Positions 1-10,371 of a stretch of DNA of 64,000 bases are shown one piece after another. Source of the DNA: Gloeobacter morelensis MG652769 (GTDB lineage Bacteria > Cyanobacteriota > Cyanobacteriia > Gloeobacterales > Gloeobacteraceae); contig NZ_CP063845.1 of NCBI RefSeq assembly GCF_021018745.1, positions 3,658,001 through 3,722,000 on the forward strand, in the 5' to 3' direction. The notes beneath the pieces were generated by a model. It had not been told where the DNA came from. It saw only the letters and a program-made list of their open reading frames with translations, and did not search any database. A program made the position numbers and the translations under genes. Every line of letters begins with the position of its first letter. Positions within the stretch are counted from its first letter, which is position 1.

Positions 1-782
1 AGACCGTCTTTGGCTTCGAGTTTCTTCCAACTGGCGCCGCCGTCGGAGGTGACGTACAGACCGCTGCCCGGGCCGCCGGATTTGAACGCCCACGGCCAGC
101 GCCGATGCTCCCACATCGCAGCGATGAGCTTGTCGGGGTTGGACGGGTCGATGGCCAGATCCCCGACGCCGGTCCGCTCATCGACGTAGAGAATTTTGTT
201 CCAGCTTTTGCCGCCGTCGGTGGTCTTGAAGACGCCACGATCGGGGTTCTCGCCCCAGGTGGTGCCCATCGCCGCCACGTAGGCGATGTCGGGGTTGGTG
301 GGGTGCAGCAATATTCTGTGGATGCGCTCGGTTTTTTCGAGGCCCAGCTTCTGCCAGCTCTTGCCGCCGTCGGTGGATTTATAGATGCCGCGGCCCACCC
401 CGGCGCTGTTGCGGGTATTCCCTTCGCCGCTGCCTGCCCAGACGATCTCGGGCTGGGGCTGAAAGACCGCCACCGCCCCGATCGAAGAGGTGTCCTGCTC
501 ATCAAAGATGGGCTTCCAGGTGGTGCCGCCGTTGGTGCTTTTCCAGACGCCGCCGGTGGCGGTGCCGATGTAGATAATCTCCGGCTGGGCCGTCACCGCC
601 GCGACCGCCGCCACCCGGCCGCTCATGTTGCCGGGACCGACATTGCGCGCCTTCATACCGGCAAAAAAGAGTTTGTCGTAGGCAGCGGCGGCCGGCAGGG
701 CGCCCAGCAGGCTCACCAGGACAGAAACAGCCAGGATTTTCGCGCGCCGTCCGGCGCTTTGCCGGGGCTTCAAGCCAGTCAT
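1..782 (-). CDS. BNR/sortilin-type beta-propeller protein, exported, 3' end cut by the window
   Basis: The minus-strand frame opens with an ATG at 782 (MTGLKPRQ...) and stays open to base 1, so the C-terminal part is missing. The first about 35 residues form a basic N-region followed by a hydrophobic stretch (ILAVSVLVSLLGALPAAAA), which looks like a Sec signal peptide. After that come repeated motifs of the type GGVWKSTNGGTTWKP, GRGIYKSTDGGKSWQKL and RGVFKTTDGGKSWNK. These Asp-box (S-x-D-G-x-T/S-W) repeats are known from BNR, VPS10/sortilin and Ycf48-like beta-propellers. A secreted or periplasmic propeller, as in the large glycosyl-hydrolase-like BNR proteins, is the likely product, but substrate and activity cannot be read from this fragment. 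The plus-strand ORFs over the same bases are shadows without family features. Confidence 0.8.
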   Translation of the reverse strand, partial: MTGLKPRQSAGRRAKILAVSVLVSLLGALPAAAAYDKLFFAGMKARNVGPGNMSGRVAAVAAVTAQPEIIYIGTATGGVWKSTNGGTTWKPIFDEQDTSSIGAVAVFQPQPEIVWAGSGEGNTRNSAGVGRGIYKSTDGGKSWQKLGLEKTERIHRILLHPTNPDIAYVAAMGTTWGENPDRGVFKTTDGGKSWNKILYVDERTGVGDLAIDPSNPDKLIAAMWEHRRWPWAFKSGGPGSGLYVTSDGGASWKKLEAKDG

Positions 783-943
783 GCCAATCGTCCTTTTGTG
801 TCAAGGTGTTCGATAACACAGGTAACTGTAGCTGATCTTCAGCCATAGATAGCAGCCGAAAACACCGTCAGGACCGGCAGTTGCCGGACGATTACACTGG
901 AGGTGCTTCGGGCCCTCTGCCAGCACCGCTGCGAGAACGTTTG

Positions 944-1535
944 ATGACCACACCGGCACCGCCGCCTGTCGAAGGGAGCAGCACCCTGTACGGCGTCGAT
1001 TGGGAACAATTCAAAACGACCGAAGCCACCCTGGCCCCTCTGGGCAAAGGGGTCAAACTGTCGCACTTCAACGGGGTGCTTGAAATCATGTCCCCCATCG
1101 GTCCCCGGCACGAAGACGTCAAAAGTACTCTGGGCCTGTTGTTGGAAGCCTATATACGAGAAAAAGGCATCCGGTTCTACGTCTGTGGCGGCTTCACCCT
1201 CGCATCCCCCAAGACGGCCTCAGGCACCCCGGACGCATCCTACGCCATCGGCACCCGGAAGAAAATTCCAGACATTGTCATTGAAGTCATCATCACCAGC
1301 GGCAGGCTGGATAAAACCGAAACTTACAGGCCCCAGCAGGTGCCGGAAGTCTGGTTCTGGAAAAAAGGCCAAATTACGCTATTTCACTCGGAAGAACAGG
1401 GCTATATCCAGCGCGAGCACAGCGTGTTTTTTCCGGCTCTGGAGTTGTCGGTGCTCCAGCGCTATCTGGATTTTGCCGATTCAGTACGACGCTGTGGGCG
1501 AGTTTGTCGAGGCCATCCGCCGGGCAGACCAGTAG
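944..1535 (+). pseudogene. Uma2-family (DUF820) putative endonuclease with a C-terminal frameshift
   Basis: The ATG at 944 (MTTPAPPP) begins a Uma2/DUF820 protein. Family features visible are the N-terminal GVLEIMSPIGPRHE segment and the PD-(D/E)XK-like core PDIVIEV followed by a Lys-rich strand and a VWFWKKG segment. Near the end the frame reads LDFAD and then goes wrong. Removing one T of the pair at 1480-1481 gives LDFADQYDAVGEFVEAIRRADQ followed by a stop at 1533-1535, which is how the family normally ends. As it stands, translation runs on to 1756 and overlaps the next gene. The catalytic core is untouched, so the product could still fold, with an abnormal tail of about 90 residues. Uma2 proteins are abundant in cyanobacteria and their role is unknown. 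A sequencing or assembly error of one base is the main alternative to a true mutation. Confidence 0.75.
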
Positions 1536-1598
1536 GCTGGTCATGGCAGTACCGCAGAAGCGCCTGCCCGGAGTGTGCTCTCGTACCAAAAAGCAAGT

Positions 1599-3080
1599 AT
1601 GCCATTCCTTGTACTGTGGCTGTCGGCGTTGGGTTTGTGGCTTTGCGGGTTGCCCGCTTCCCTGGCTGCATCTCCTGCAGATCTGATGTATATTTTTGCA
1701 CCTGTGCTCCAGGACAATGCCTTCACTCTCGATATCGAGTTGCATTTTGCAGGTAATGCCGGTGGTTGGGTCGAATTGGAATTGCCTTCGCGCTGGGCTA
1801 ATCAGGAAAGACTCTACGAAAACATCCGCGATCTGCGACCCCTCTCAGCTGGAACGCGGCTTGAGGATACAGCCAAGCCGTCAATCAAAATTGTCCGCCA
1901 TATCCCCAATCGACCGGTCCAGTTGCGCTACCGACTGGTGCAGAACTGGAAGGGTGAACTCATCCAGAACACCTACCTTCGGCCGATTCTGCAAAAAGAT
2001 TACTTTCAAATGGTTGGGGTCAACTTTCTGGTCCATCCCGTCTGGGACAATGACAAACCTTTAACCCTCCAGCTTGAATGGGCATCCGTACCGACAGGAT
2101 GGACGCTCGCCGACAGCTTCGGCCGCTTTGCAGCGGTACGCAGCGTACAAACTTCGCTGCGCAAATTATTTGAAAGCTTGTTCATCGGAGGCGATTTTCG
2201 TCTGCTCCAGCGCCGAATCGACAGTCAGCCGGTCGAAGTGGCTATCCGAGGCCGGTGGCCTTTCAGCGACGATCAATTTGCGGATCTTGCCATCCGGATC
2301 CTCAAGACCGAAAGACAACTTTTCAAGGACAACGACTTTCCCCAGTACCTGATCTCGGTGATTCCTACCGAAGATAAACCCGGCAGCCTGGCAGGCACGG
2401 GACTCACCAACGCCTTCGCCGCCTATCTTGCACCAGGCACCAAGCTCGAGGCGGATTTGAAGCAACTGCTCGCCCATGAAATGCTCCACGCCTGGAACCC
2501 GCAAAAGTTCGGCAGACTGGCGCAGCCTGAGGAATCAATGTACTGGTTTAGCGAAGGGTTTACCGATTACTACGCCCGCGAAGTGCTGGTGCGCGCCGGA
2601 TTGATGTCTTTTGCGGAGTACACTGAAAGCGTCAATCGGTTGCTACGGGATTATTTCGCCTCGCCCGTCCGCGACGCCGGCAATGCCCGCATCCGCAAGG
2701 AGTTCTGGAGCAACACCGCGATGCAGAAGCTGCCCTACTTGCGCGGCAGCCTGCTCGCTCTCAACTGGAACGCCGAAATCCTCCAGTCAAGCCGGGGTCG
2801 CTCTTCCCTCGACGATGTGATGCGCTCGTTGCTTGCCGCCGCCCGGCAACAGCCGGGTGTGCTCGATAGTCAACGGGTAAGCCGAGCGGTCGAACCGTTC
2901 ATTGGCCGGGATGTGATGCCTGACATTGGGCGTTTTATTGAAAGCGGAACCATACTCAAAACCCGCACGGATGCTCTCGGTTCTTGTGCCGACCTGGAGC
3001 CCACAGAGCCAAAGGCGGATGGTAAACAGACCCTCCCACAGTTTCACCTGCGTTCAGCTGTGTCTGACTGCCGTCGTTGA
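1599..3080 (+). CDS. M61-like metallopeptidase, exported
   Basis: I place the start at the ATG at 1599 because a typical signal peptide follows at once (MPFLVLWLSALGLWLCGLPASLAASPA). An in-frame GTG at 1575 is possible. The protein has about 493 residues. The zinc-binding HExxH motif is HEMLHAWN at residues 293-300, followed about 30 residues later by SEGFTDYYA, whose Glu should be the third metal ligand. This H-E-x-x-H-x-W-N pattern is characteristic of the glycyl-aminopeptidase (M61) clan. The N-terminal third is a beta-rich region like the M61 N-terminal domain. I see no PDZ domain at the C-terminus, which many M61 proteins carry. It is probably a periplasmic aminopeptidase. The broken Uma2 frame overlaps its 5' end only because of the frameshift. 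Confidence 0.8.
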   Translation: MPFLVLWLSALGLWLCGLPASLAASPADLMYIFAPVLQDNAFTLDIELHFAGNAGGWVELELPSRWANQERLYENIRDLRPLSAGTRLEDTAKPSIKIVRHIPNRPVQLRYRLVQNWKGELIQNTYLRPILQKDYFQMVGVNFLVHPVWDNDKPLTLQLEWASVPTGWTLADSFGRFAAVRSVQTSLRKLFESLFIGGDFRLLQRRIDSQPVEVAIRGRWPFSDDQFADLAIRILKTERQLFKDNDFPQYLISVIPTEDKPGSLAGTGLTNAFAAYLAPGTKLEADLKQLLAHEMLHAWNPQKFGRLAQPEESMYWFSEGFTDYYAREVLVRAGLMSFAEYTESVNRLLRDYFASPVRDAGNARIRKEFWSNTAMQKLPYLRGSLLALNWNAEILQSSRGRSSLDDVMRSLLAAARQQPGVLDSQRVSRAVEPFIGRDVMPDIGRFIESGTILKTRTDALGSCADLEPTEPKADGKQTLPQFHLRSAVSDCRR

Positions 3081-3143
3081 GCAACCGGCGCGAGGCAGTT
3101 CCTTAGCAAGCTCGGCTGCGGTGTACGGGAAAAACCACACCTG

Positions 3144-4295
3144 TCAATCGTCCTCTTCGTCGTCGGTAATCAGCCGGTTGAGCTTTTGTTTGATTTGGGC
3201 GTCGAAGACTTCCCATTTGAGCTGGTTGAAAGCCGAATTCTCGCTGCTGCCCGCCAGAAAGCCCACCGGGATTTCAAAGCCCCCCGCGCGCACGCGCCCG
3301 CCGCCAAAAAAGCGGCCGTCGGCGTCGTGACCGAAGGTCTTTTTGATAAATTCGTCGGGATCGAGGGTGAGCTTGTTGGTGCGCAGCGAGCCTGAGACCA
3401 TCTCGCGCTCGTCCTCGGTGCGCACGATGCCGTAGACGACGGCGGTGTGGATGTTCTCCTCGGTGATCAAAAAGTCCGCCGCCTGGGGAATGGCGTCGCG
3501 GTCCTCGTAGCGCAAGTAGCCCACCCCGGAAACTGAGAAGCTGTTTTTGACGATCCGGTTTTTGAGGGCGCGCTCGATGACGTCCATGACCCGGCGGGAG
3601 CGGGCGGTCTGCAAAATTGCCTCCAGCAACTTCGGATCGTAGAAGCGCGCCAGGTAGGCGGCAGCCAGGAAGTCTTCTTCTTTGGCCTGCATCAGTTGGT
3701 GGGTCTCGGAGCGCAGGCCGTGCATCAGGGCAGTGGCCACCTTGACGTGGTTGGGGTCCGTGGCGTCGAGGCTCAAAAGCCCTTCTTGAAAGTACTGCAC
3801 GAACATCGTGGCGGTGGCGCCGCAGGTGGTGCGGATGTCGGAGAACTGGGGGGCGAGATCTTCCTGGGGAGCGTGGTGATCGACGACGGCAATCACCGGC
3901 AGTTTGGCCTGCTTGACCAGTCGGGTAATCTGGCTGGTGGTGCCCTGGTTGTCCAGAAACACCGCTCCATGAAATCCGCTCAAGTCGCGCTGCTCGGTCT
4001 GTAAATTCCAGCGCTGGGCAGGCAGGCCCGTCAGGCGCACCAGGGCGATATTTTCCTGGTGGCTAAGGGTGCCCGCGTAGACGTTAACGCATTCGATATC
4101 AAACTGGCGGCAAATCAGGCCGTAGGACCAGGCGGCACTGAGGGCGTCGGGGTCCGGAAAATCCTGCAACACGACCAGATGTTTTTCATCCGGGTGTTTG
4201 GAGAGCACCTGGCGCAGTTTGTCGGACTTGCGCATCTGGCCGTTGCTCTTTACTGGTGGGGGTGTCTGCTCGACGATGCCTGCCCCGGGGTCCAT
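3144..4295 (-). CDS. DHH/DHHA1 phosphoesterase (NrnA/RecJ-like)
   Basis: The 383-residue product shows the DHH superfamily motifs in order. These are VVLQDFPDPDALSAAW (motif I, D-x-D-A-x-S), a conserved Asp in GAVFLDNQG, VDHHAP (the DHH motif) and a C-terminal DHHA1 segment with FFGGGRVRAGGFEIPVG. Such proteins use Mn2+ to hydrolyse short oligoribonucleotides or phosphoadenosine phosphate (NrnA type) or single-stranded DNA (RecJ type). At this length without an OB domain, the NrnA-like group is the better fit, but the substrate is not determined by sequence. The DHHA1 site reads GGGR rather than the usual GGGH, a variation worth noting. It lies 12 bases downstream of the O-antigen-ligase-like gene on the same strand, so the two are probably co-transcribed. 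Confidence 0.85.
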   Translation of the reverse strand: MDPGAGIVEQTPPPVKSNGQMRKSDKLRQVLSKHPDEKHLVVLQDFPDPDALSAAWSYGLICRQFDIECVNVYAGTLSHQENIALVRLTGLPAQRWNLQTEQRDLSGFHGAVFLDNQGTTSQITRLVKQAKLPVIAVVDHHAPQEDLAPQFSDIRTTCGATATMFVQYFQEGLLSLDATDPNHVKVATALMHGLRSETHQLMQAKEEDFLAAAYLARFYDPKLLEAILQTARSRRVMDVIERALKNRIVKNSFSVSGVGYLRYEDRDAIPQAADFLITEENIHTAVVYGIVRTEDEREMVSGSLRTNKLTLDPDEFIKKTFGHDADGRFFGGGRVRAGGFEIPVGFLAGSSENSAFNQLKWEVFDAQIKQKLNRLITDDEEDD

Positions 4296-4307
4296 ATCCG
4301 CGCTCCT

Positions 4308-5657
<1,350 letters not shown>

Positions 5658-5770
5658 GCTATCACAGCGGCCCTCGGGGACCGGATTGCGGCTTGCTGAC
5701 TAACGGTGAATCGCTGCCTCGATCCAGCGGGGCAAACGGGTAGACTTGGATGCACCCCGCTTGATGTCCC

Positions 5771-6385
5771 ATGCCGTCCGAGGAATCTTCCGGAGTCGAT
5801 CAGCCTGCCTTCTGGGAATATCGCTACCGCGGCGGCCAGGATCGCTGGGATCTGGGTCAACCGGCGCCGACATTTGTGCATTTGCTTTCCGGCTCCGAAG
5901 CGCCCCCCCTGGGGACGGTGGCGGTACCGGGCTGCGGGCGCGGCCACGACGCGCTGTTGTTTGCCGCCCGCGGCTACAAAGTGTGCGGTTTCGACTTTGC
6001 TGCCGACGCCATCGCCGATGCCACCCGGCTGGCTTTGCGCGCCGGGGCGGCGGCCACTTTTTTGCAGCAGGATCTTTTCAACCTGCCCCGGCCGTTCGCG
6101 GGGTTGTTCGACCTGGTGGTCGAGCACACCTGCTTTTGCGCCATCGACCCGGTCCGGCGCGAAGAGTACGTCGAGATCGTCCACTGGTTGCTCAAACCCG
6201 GTGGAGAACTGGTGGCCATTTTCTTTGCCCATCCCCGCCCCGGCGGCCCGCCCTACCGCACCGACCCAGGCGAGATCGAGCGTCTATTCTCGCCGCGCTT
6301 TAAGATCACTGCGCTTTTACCCGCGCCGATGTCGGTACCGAGTCGTCGGGGGGAAGAGCTTTTTGGGCGTTTCGTGCGGGCTTAG
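5771..6385 (+). CDS. TPMT-like SAM-dependent methyltransferase
   Basis: The 204-residue protein begins with FWEYRYRGGQDRWDLGQPAPTF, close to the thiopurine S-methyltransferase family signature (W-x-x-R-Y-x-x-G, then W-D-x-G-x-P). The SAM-binding glycine loop follows as VPGCGRGHDALLFAARG with the acidic end of strand two in VCGFDFAADAI. The HTCFCAIDP segment is typical of the TPMT-like bacterial enzymes that methylate thiols, halides, selenium or tellurium species. The start is the ATG at 5771. It stands alone, divergent from the O-antigen-ligase-like gene and convergent with the TerB-like gene. The substrate cannot be decided here. Confidence 0.82.
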   Translation: MPSEESSGVDQPAFWEYRYRGGQDRWDLGQPAPTFVHLLSGSEAPPLGTVAVPGCGRGHDALLFAARGYKVCGFDFAADAIADATRLALRAGAAATFLQQDLFNLPRPFAGLFDLVVEHTCFCAIDPVRREEYVEIVHWLLKPGGELVAIFFAHPRPGGPPYRTDPGEIERLFSPRFKITALLPAPMSVPSRRGEELFGRFVRA

Positions 6386-6474
6386 GAAAAATCTACCTGC
6401 CAAAGATGAACCTTTCATAGTGTGCATCAGGCACTGCACAAGCGCGACTCGCCAACAACCAAGCCAGGATAAAG

Positions 6475-7431
6475 TCAAACTAGGTGGTGCCGCTTTTTGT
6501 ACTGGACAATGGCCCGCTCGATCTGGTGGGTGCCAAGGCCGATCTGGGGAGCCCACTGGCCAATCTGCTCTTCGTACTGCCGGGAAAGCTTGCCATCCAC
6601 CAGACACTGGCCAATCACCCGCTCCAGCAGATAGACCTGCGCCCAGTGCATCAACTCGCCCCGGCGGTGGGTGTCGATGCCAAGGCCATCGGCAAATCCG
6701 TCCAGCAAAGCGGTTTCACTTGCATCTAAATGTTCATCGGTGAGGGCGAGCGACCAGGCGAGCATCAGCATCGTTTCGCGAGCCGGTCCCTCGGCAGTTT
6801 CCTCCAGTTCGACCGGGCTTGGAGGAGGTGCGCCGTCCGGACTGTCGGGCGAACCGAATTGCGGATCGACACATTGGGCCACAAACGCCCGCTCCTGTTC
6901 GGCAAGCCGCCCGTCCGCCCGGGCCACCGCCATCAGCATCCGCGCCAGGATCGACCGGTCGTACAGGGCCTCGACCGGGTAGGCGCTCAGTTGTTGCTCG
7001 AAGTCGGTATAGAGCTGTCGGGCCGCCGACGCCGAGATCCAGCCGCCCTGGCGGCCGTCCCAGATGAAGAAATTGCTGGCCTGAAAAGCCTGTACCAGGG
7101 CATCTTTGCGCTCTTCTTCGCTAAAGCGCGGCTGGGAGCCGCCGTAGCCCTGGTTGAGCAGCGTGTCGCTCGCATCTCCCAGTATGCGGCCCATAAAACC
7201 GTAGCCCAGGGCACTGCGAATCATCAGACCCACCGAGTACTTGAGACTCTGGAGCATGCCGGTGCCGACACTCTGGGCCACCCCGGACATGGCCGTCTCC
7301 CGCTTTTGCAAATAAGCACTCGCTGCGACGGTTTCACCGGTAAGCGGGCAGCGAAAGGTGCACTGCAGTGTGCTTCCCTGCTGCTCGGCATAAACGACGA
7401 GCGGTTGGATCGAGTCAAAAAAATCGGTCAT
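6475..7431 (-). CDS. TerB-like protein of unknown function
   Basis: I chose the ATG at 7431 (MTDFFDSIQPLVVYAEQQ), because the 43 extra codons upstream to 7560 are low-complexity and proline-rich and overlap the dapF promoter. The resulting protein has about 318 residues. The first about 60 residues contain TFRCPLTGETVAASAYLQ, a short region describing a modified or quoted sequence. A glycine-rich middle follows. From about residue 130 to the end it is helical, with LARMLMAVARADGRLAEQERAFVAQCV, resembling the tellurite-resistance TerB/DjlA helical domain, whose paired acidic residues bind metal. I see no transmembrane segment or enzyme motif. The role is unknown. Confidence 0.6.
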   Translation of the reverse strand: MTDFFDSIQPLVVYAEQQGSTLQCTFRCPLTGETVAASAYLQKRETAMSGVAQSVGTGMLQSLKYSVGLMIRSALGYGFMGRILGDASDTLLNQGYGGSQPRFSEEERKDALVQAFQASNFFIWDGRQGGWISASAARQLYTDFEQQLSAYPVEALYDRSILARMLMAVARADGRLAEQERAFVAQCVDPQFGSPDSPDGAPPPSPVELEETAEGPARETMLMLAWSLALTDEHLDASETALLDGFADGLGIDTHRRGELMHWAQVYLLERVIGQCLVDGKLSRQYEEQIGQWAPQIGLGTHQIERAIVQYKKRHHLV

Positions 7432-7571
7432 AGTCCTGGTGCAAGACAGCGCGTCCTGGGCAACAGTAGGGATCGAGGTCGGCCGGCTGCAAGGGGAAGC
7501 ATCCGGGCCGTTCCGTATTTGTCCCCGCCCGGATGGCATGATAGGAAGCGCAGTCTTCATCCCAACAGGCC

Positions 7572-8423
7572 ATGACTTTTGCCCCCGGTACGCTTGCCTT
7601 CACGAAGTACGAGGGCCTCGGCAACGACTTCGTGCTCATCGATAACCGCATCGCAGCCGAACCGGTGCTCTCCGGCGACCAGGCCGCGGCGGTGTGCGAC
7701 CGGCACTTCGGGGTCGGGGCGGACGGGGTGATTTTTTTGCTGAGCGCTGCAGCGGATGCCGACTTTGGCATGCGCATCTACAACAACGATGGCTCTGAGG
7801 CACAGATGTGCGGCAACGGCATCCGCTGCCTGGCCCACTTCGCGCGCGAACTGGGAATCGCGGGGACCGGCGGCGGCTACCGGGTGGAGACCGGGGCGGG
7901 CATCTTGAATATTGCCCTGTTGGCCGATGGCCGCGTGCGCGTAGACATGGGGCCACCCCGCCTGCTGGCGGATGAAATCCCGACTACCCTCGTCCCGGCG
8001 GAACAAAAAGTGGTCGCGGCGTCCATCCCCGTAGGCGGACTCGATTGGCGGGTCACCTGCGTCAACATGGGCAACCCCCATGCGGTGGTGTTTGTCGATG
8101 AGTTGGCCACGGTGGATTTGCATCGCTTCGGGCCGCTGTTTGAGCGCGACCGTCACTTTCCCGAGCGCATCAACACCCACTTTGCCGAGGTGATCAGCCC
8201 CACCCACCTGCGGGTGAAAGTCTGGGAGCGCGGCGCCGGACCCACCCTCGCCTGCGGCACCGGTGCGTGCGCAGTACTGGTGGCGGCGGTGCTCAATGGC
8301 CTGTCCCACACCGAGGCCACCGTCGAATTGCCCGGCGGGCCGCTGGAGATCCGCTGGGACGGCGCCACCAACCGCCTGCTGATGACCGGTCCTGCCCACA
8401 AGGTCTTCAGCGGCCTGCTTTAA
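7572..8423 (+). CDS. dapF: Diaminopimelate epimerase
   Basis: The enzyme interconverts LL- and meso-diaminopimelate, the penultimate step of lysine synthesis and a source of the peptidoglycan cross-linking amino acid. All hallmarks are present in 283 residues. These are the N-terminal FTKYEGLGNDFVLIDN, the first catalytic cysteine in MCGNGIRCLAHF, the substrate-binding VNMGNPHAVVFV and RINTHFAEV, and the second catalytic cysteine in TLACGTGACAVLVA. Length matches the family. The ATG at 7572 is the first that keeps the conserved N-terminus. It is divergent from the TerB-like gene, with about 140 bases between the starts. Confidence 0.97.
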   Translation: MTFAPGTLAFTKYEGLGNDFVLIDNRIAAEPVLSGDQAAAVCDRHFGVGADGVIFLLSAAADADFGMRIYNNDGSEAQMCGNGIRCLAHFARELGIAGTGGGYRVETGAGILNIALLADGRVRVDMGPPRLLADEIPTTLVPAEQKVVAASIPVGGLDWRVTCVNMGNPHAVVFVDELATVDLHRFGPLFERDRHFPERINTHFAEVISPTHLRVKVWERGAGPTLACGTGACAVLVAAVLNGLSHTEATVELPGGPLEIRWDGATNRLLMTGPAHKVFSGLL

Positions 8424-8483
8424 GAACTTCCACGGCTCATTGAGCAGCTAACCTGAAGGCCAGGGCCTATAGAACCAGGGGTC

Positions 8484-10371
8484 ATGGCCACCCGGTTGCG
8501 CACCCAGTATCTGCTTGCCTTTGCGCTGGCGGCCCTCGTGCCGGTGGCGGTCTTGGGGCTGGTTGAGTTTGTCCTGTTTCAACGCGCGCTGCCGGAGCGC
8601 GAACAGGAGATGCTCGACGATCACCTGCGCCTGGCGGACCTATTGGCGAGCAACCTGCGCTACGAATTAAACCTGGTGCTCGATCCGGTGCAAAAAGCCG
8701 CCGACCTGCGCTCGGCGCTCACCCGCCAGAACTCTGCCGGGCAAGATGGCGCGCTGGCGCGCTTGATGAGCACGACGCCGCTATTTCGCCATCTGCTGCT
8801 GGTGGATGGTCGCCGCCGGGTGATAGCGAGTGCCAAGCCGACGCTCTGGCGGGGCCAGGTCCTGCCGGCTTCGGTCTTCCCGATCGGCGGGGCGGCCGGA
8901 CCGGTGTACTACTCACCGGTGTTCGCTTCGATCTACGACGGAGCGCCGCTTGCCGCCATCGCCGTCGCCTATCCGACCTTCGAGCGCGGTGCACTCGTCA
9001 GCCTGCTCGATCTAGGTATCATCGAGAGCCAGGTGCGCACGCAGTCCACCGCCAACCGCCGGATCTGGGTCGTCGACAGGACCGGCCGCCCCCTGGCCCA
9101 CGCCCAGGGACAACTGGCGCCGAGCAGCACGGCCCTGGCGGATCTACCTCCAGTCCGGCAGGTGCTCAAAAATCAGCGCGGCACCGTCCGCTACGAACAA
9201 TCCGTCGACGGCGAGCGGGTGGAGCAACTGGCGGCCTTTGCACCCAGCGTTCGGGGCGATGCGCGAGCGCATCGGCGCGGAGGCGGAGGCCAACCGCCGC
9301 CTGCTTGCCAACCTCACCGCCGAAAAAGACAAGCTCGAACTGGTCATCGAAGCGATCGCCGAAGGGGTGCTGGTCTACGATGCGTCCGGGCGCCTGCGCA
9401 CTGCCAACCGGGCGCTCTGGTCGCTATTGGACAGCCCGCCGGGCACCCTGGCCCACTGGCGGGCACTGCGGCTGCGCGACGCCCTCGGTGAACCGGTCGC
9501 ATCGGAGCGGACGGTTTTTGAGCGCGCCGTAGGTGAAGGCATTCTCGCAAGCGACCTGTACCGGCTGGATGGTCCCGGCGCCCAACCGCGGGTATTGCAG
9601 ATTACCGCCGCCCCCCTGCGCACCGGCGAGGGCGAATTATTGGGCGGTGTTGCCGTGCTGCGCGACGTCACCGCCCAAAAAGAAAGCGAGCGGCTGCGCG
9701 ATGATTTTGTCGCCACCCTCACCCACGATCTGCGCACGCCGCTACTGGCGGCGGTCCAGACCTTAGGATTTACGCTGGAGGGCCAGTATGGCCCCCTGAG
9801 CGACGGCCAGCAGCAGATTCTTTTGGCGGTCATCGAGAGCCACCGCGCACTGTTGGGTCTGGTGGAGAGCTTGCTGACCATCTACCGCTACGAAGCCGGG
9901 CGTATGCGCCTGCGCAAAGAGCCGACGGATCTGGCCGCCTTTGTGGGTCAGTGCATTGAGGAGTTGCGCCCCCTAGCCCAAAACCGCAACCAGACCTTGC
10001 TGGTGGAAGCGTCCCGGACGCTGCCCCCGGTGCCCTGCGACCGCCAGCAACTGCGGCGGGTGATCGTCAATCTGGTGGACAATGCCCTCAAATTCACCCC
10101 CACCGGCGGCCGGGTGCACCTGCGCCTGGAGCCTTGCGAGGGTGCGGTGCGCGTGGCAGTGCACGACACCGGCCGGGGCATTTCCCCCGAAAAAAGTGCG
10201 CTGTTGTTCGTGCGCTTTGCCCAGGCGGAGAGCTACGCCACCGGCACAGGGCTGGGGCTTTATTTGTGCCGGCAGGTCATCGAAGCGCACGGCGGGCGCA
10301 TCTGGGCTGAGAGCGAACCGGGCCTCGGAAGCACGTTTTATTTCACATTGCCGCTTGCGGAGGGCCCATGA
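8484..10371 (+). pseudogene. Membrane sensor histidine kinase broken by an internal deletion/frameshift
   Basis: The reading frame from 8484 encodes an N-terminal transmembrane helix and an extracytoplasmic dCache-like sensor domain, ending in VEQLAAFAP near 9245. From there the correct protein continues one frame over as AFGAMRERIGAEAEANRR, which is the last helix of a HAMP domain. A PAS-like domain, the H-box HDLRTPLLAAV, the N-box VNLVDNALKFT, DTGRGI and GTGLGL follow. A second transmembrane helix and most of the HAMP domain, which should lie between these parts, are missing. Both the frame change and the missing segment are explained by a deletion whose length is not a multiple of three, at about 9240-9250. 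The first frame ends at 9491. A soluble PAS-kinase starting at the ATG at 9259 is conceivable. The stop overlaps the response regulator start. Confidence 0.8.

Noticed and set aside
105-848. 247-residue plus-strand ORF at the left edge
   Set aside because: It is the complement of the BNR-repeat gene, which has a signal peptide and Asp-box repeats on the minus strand.
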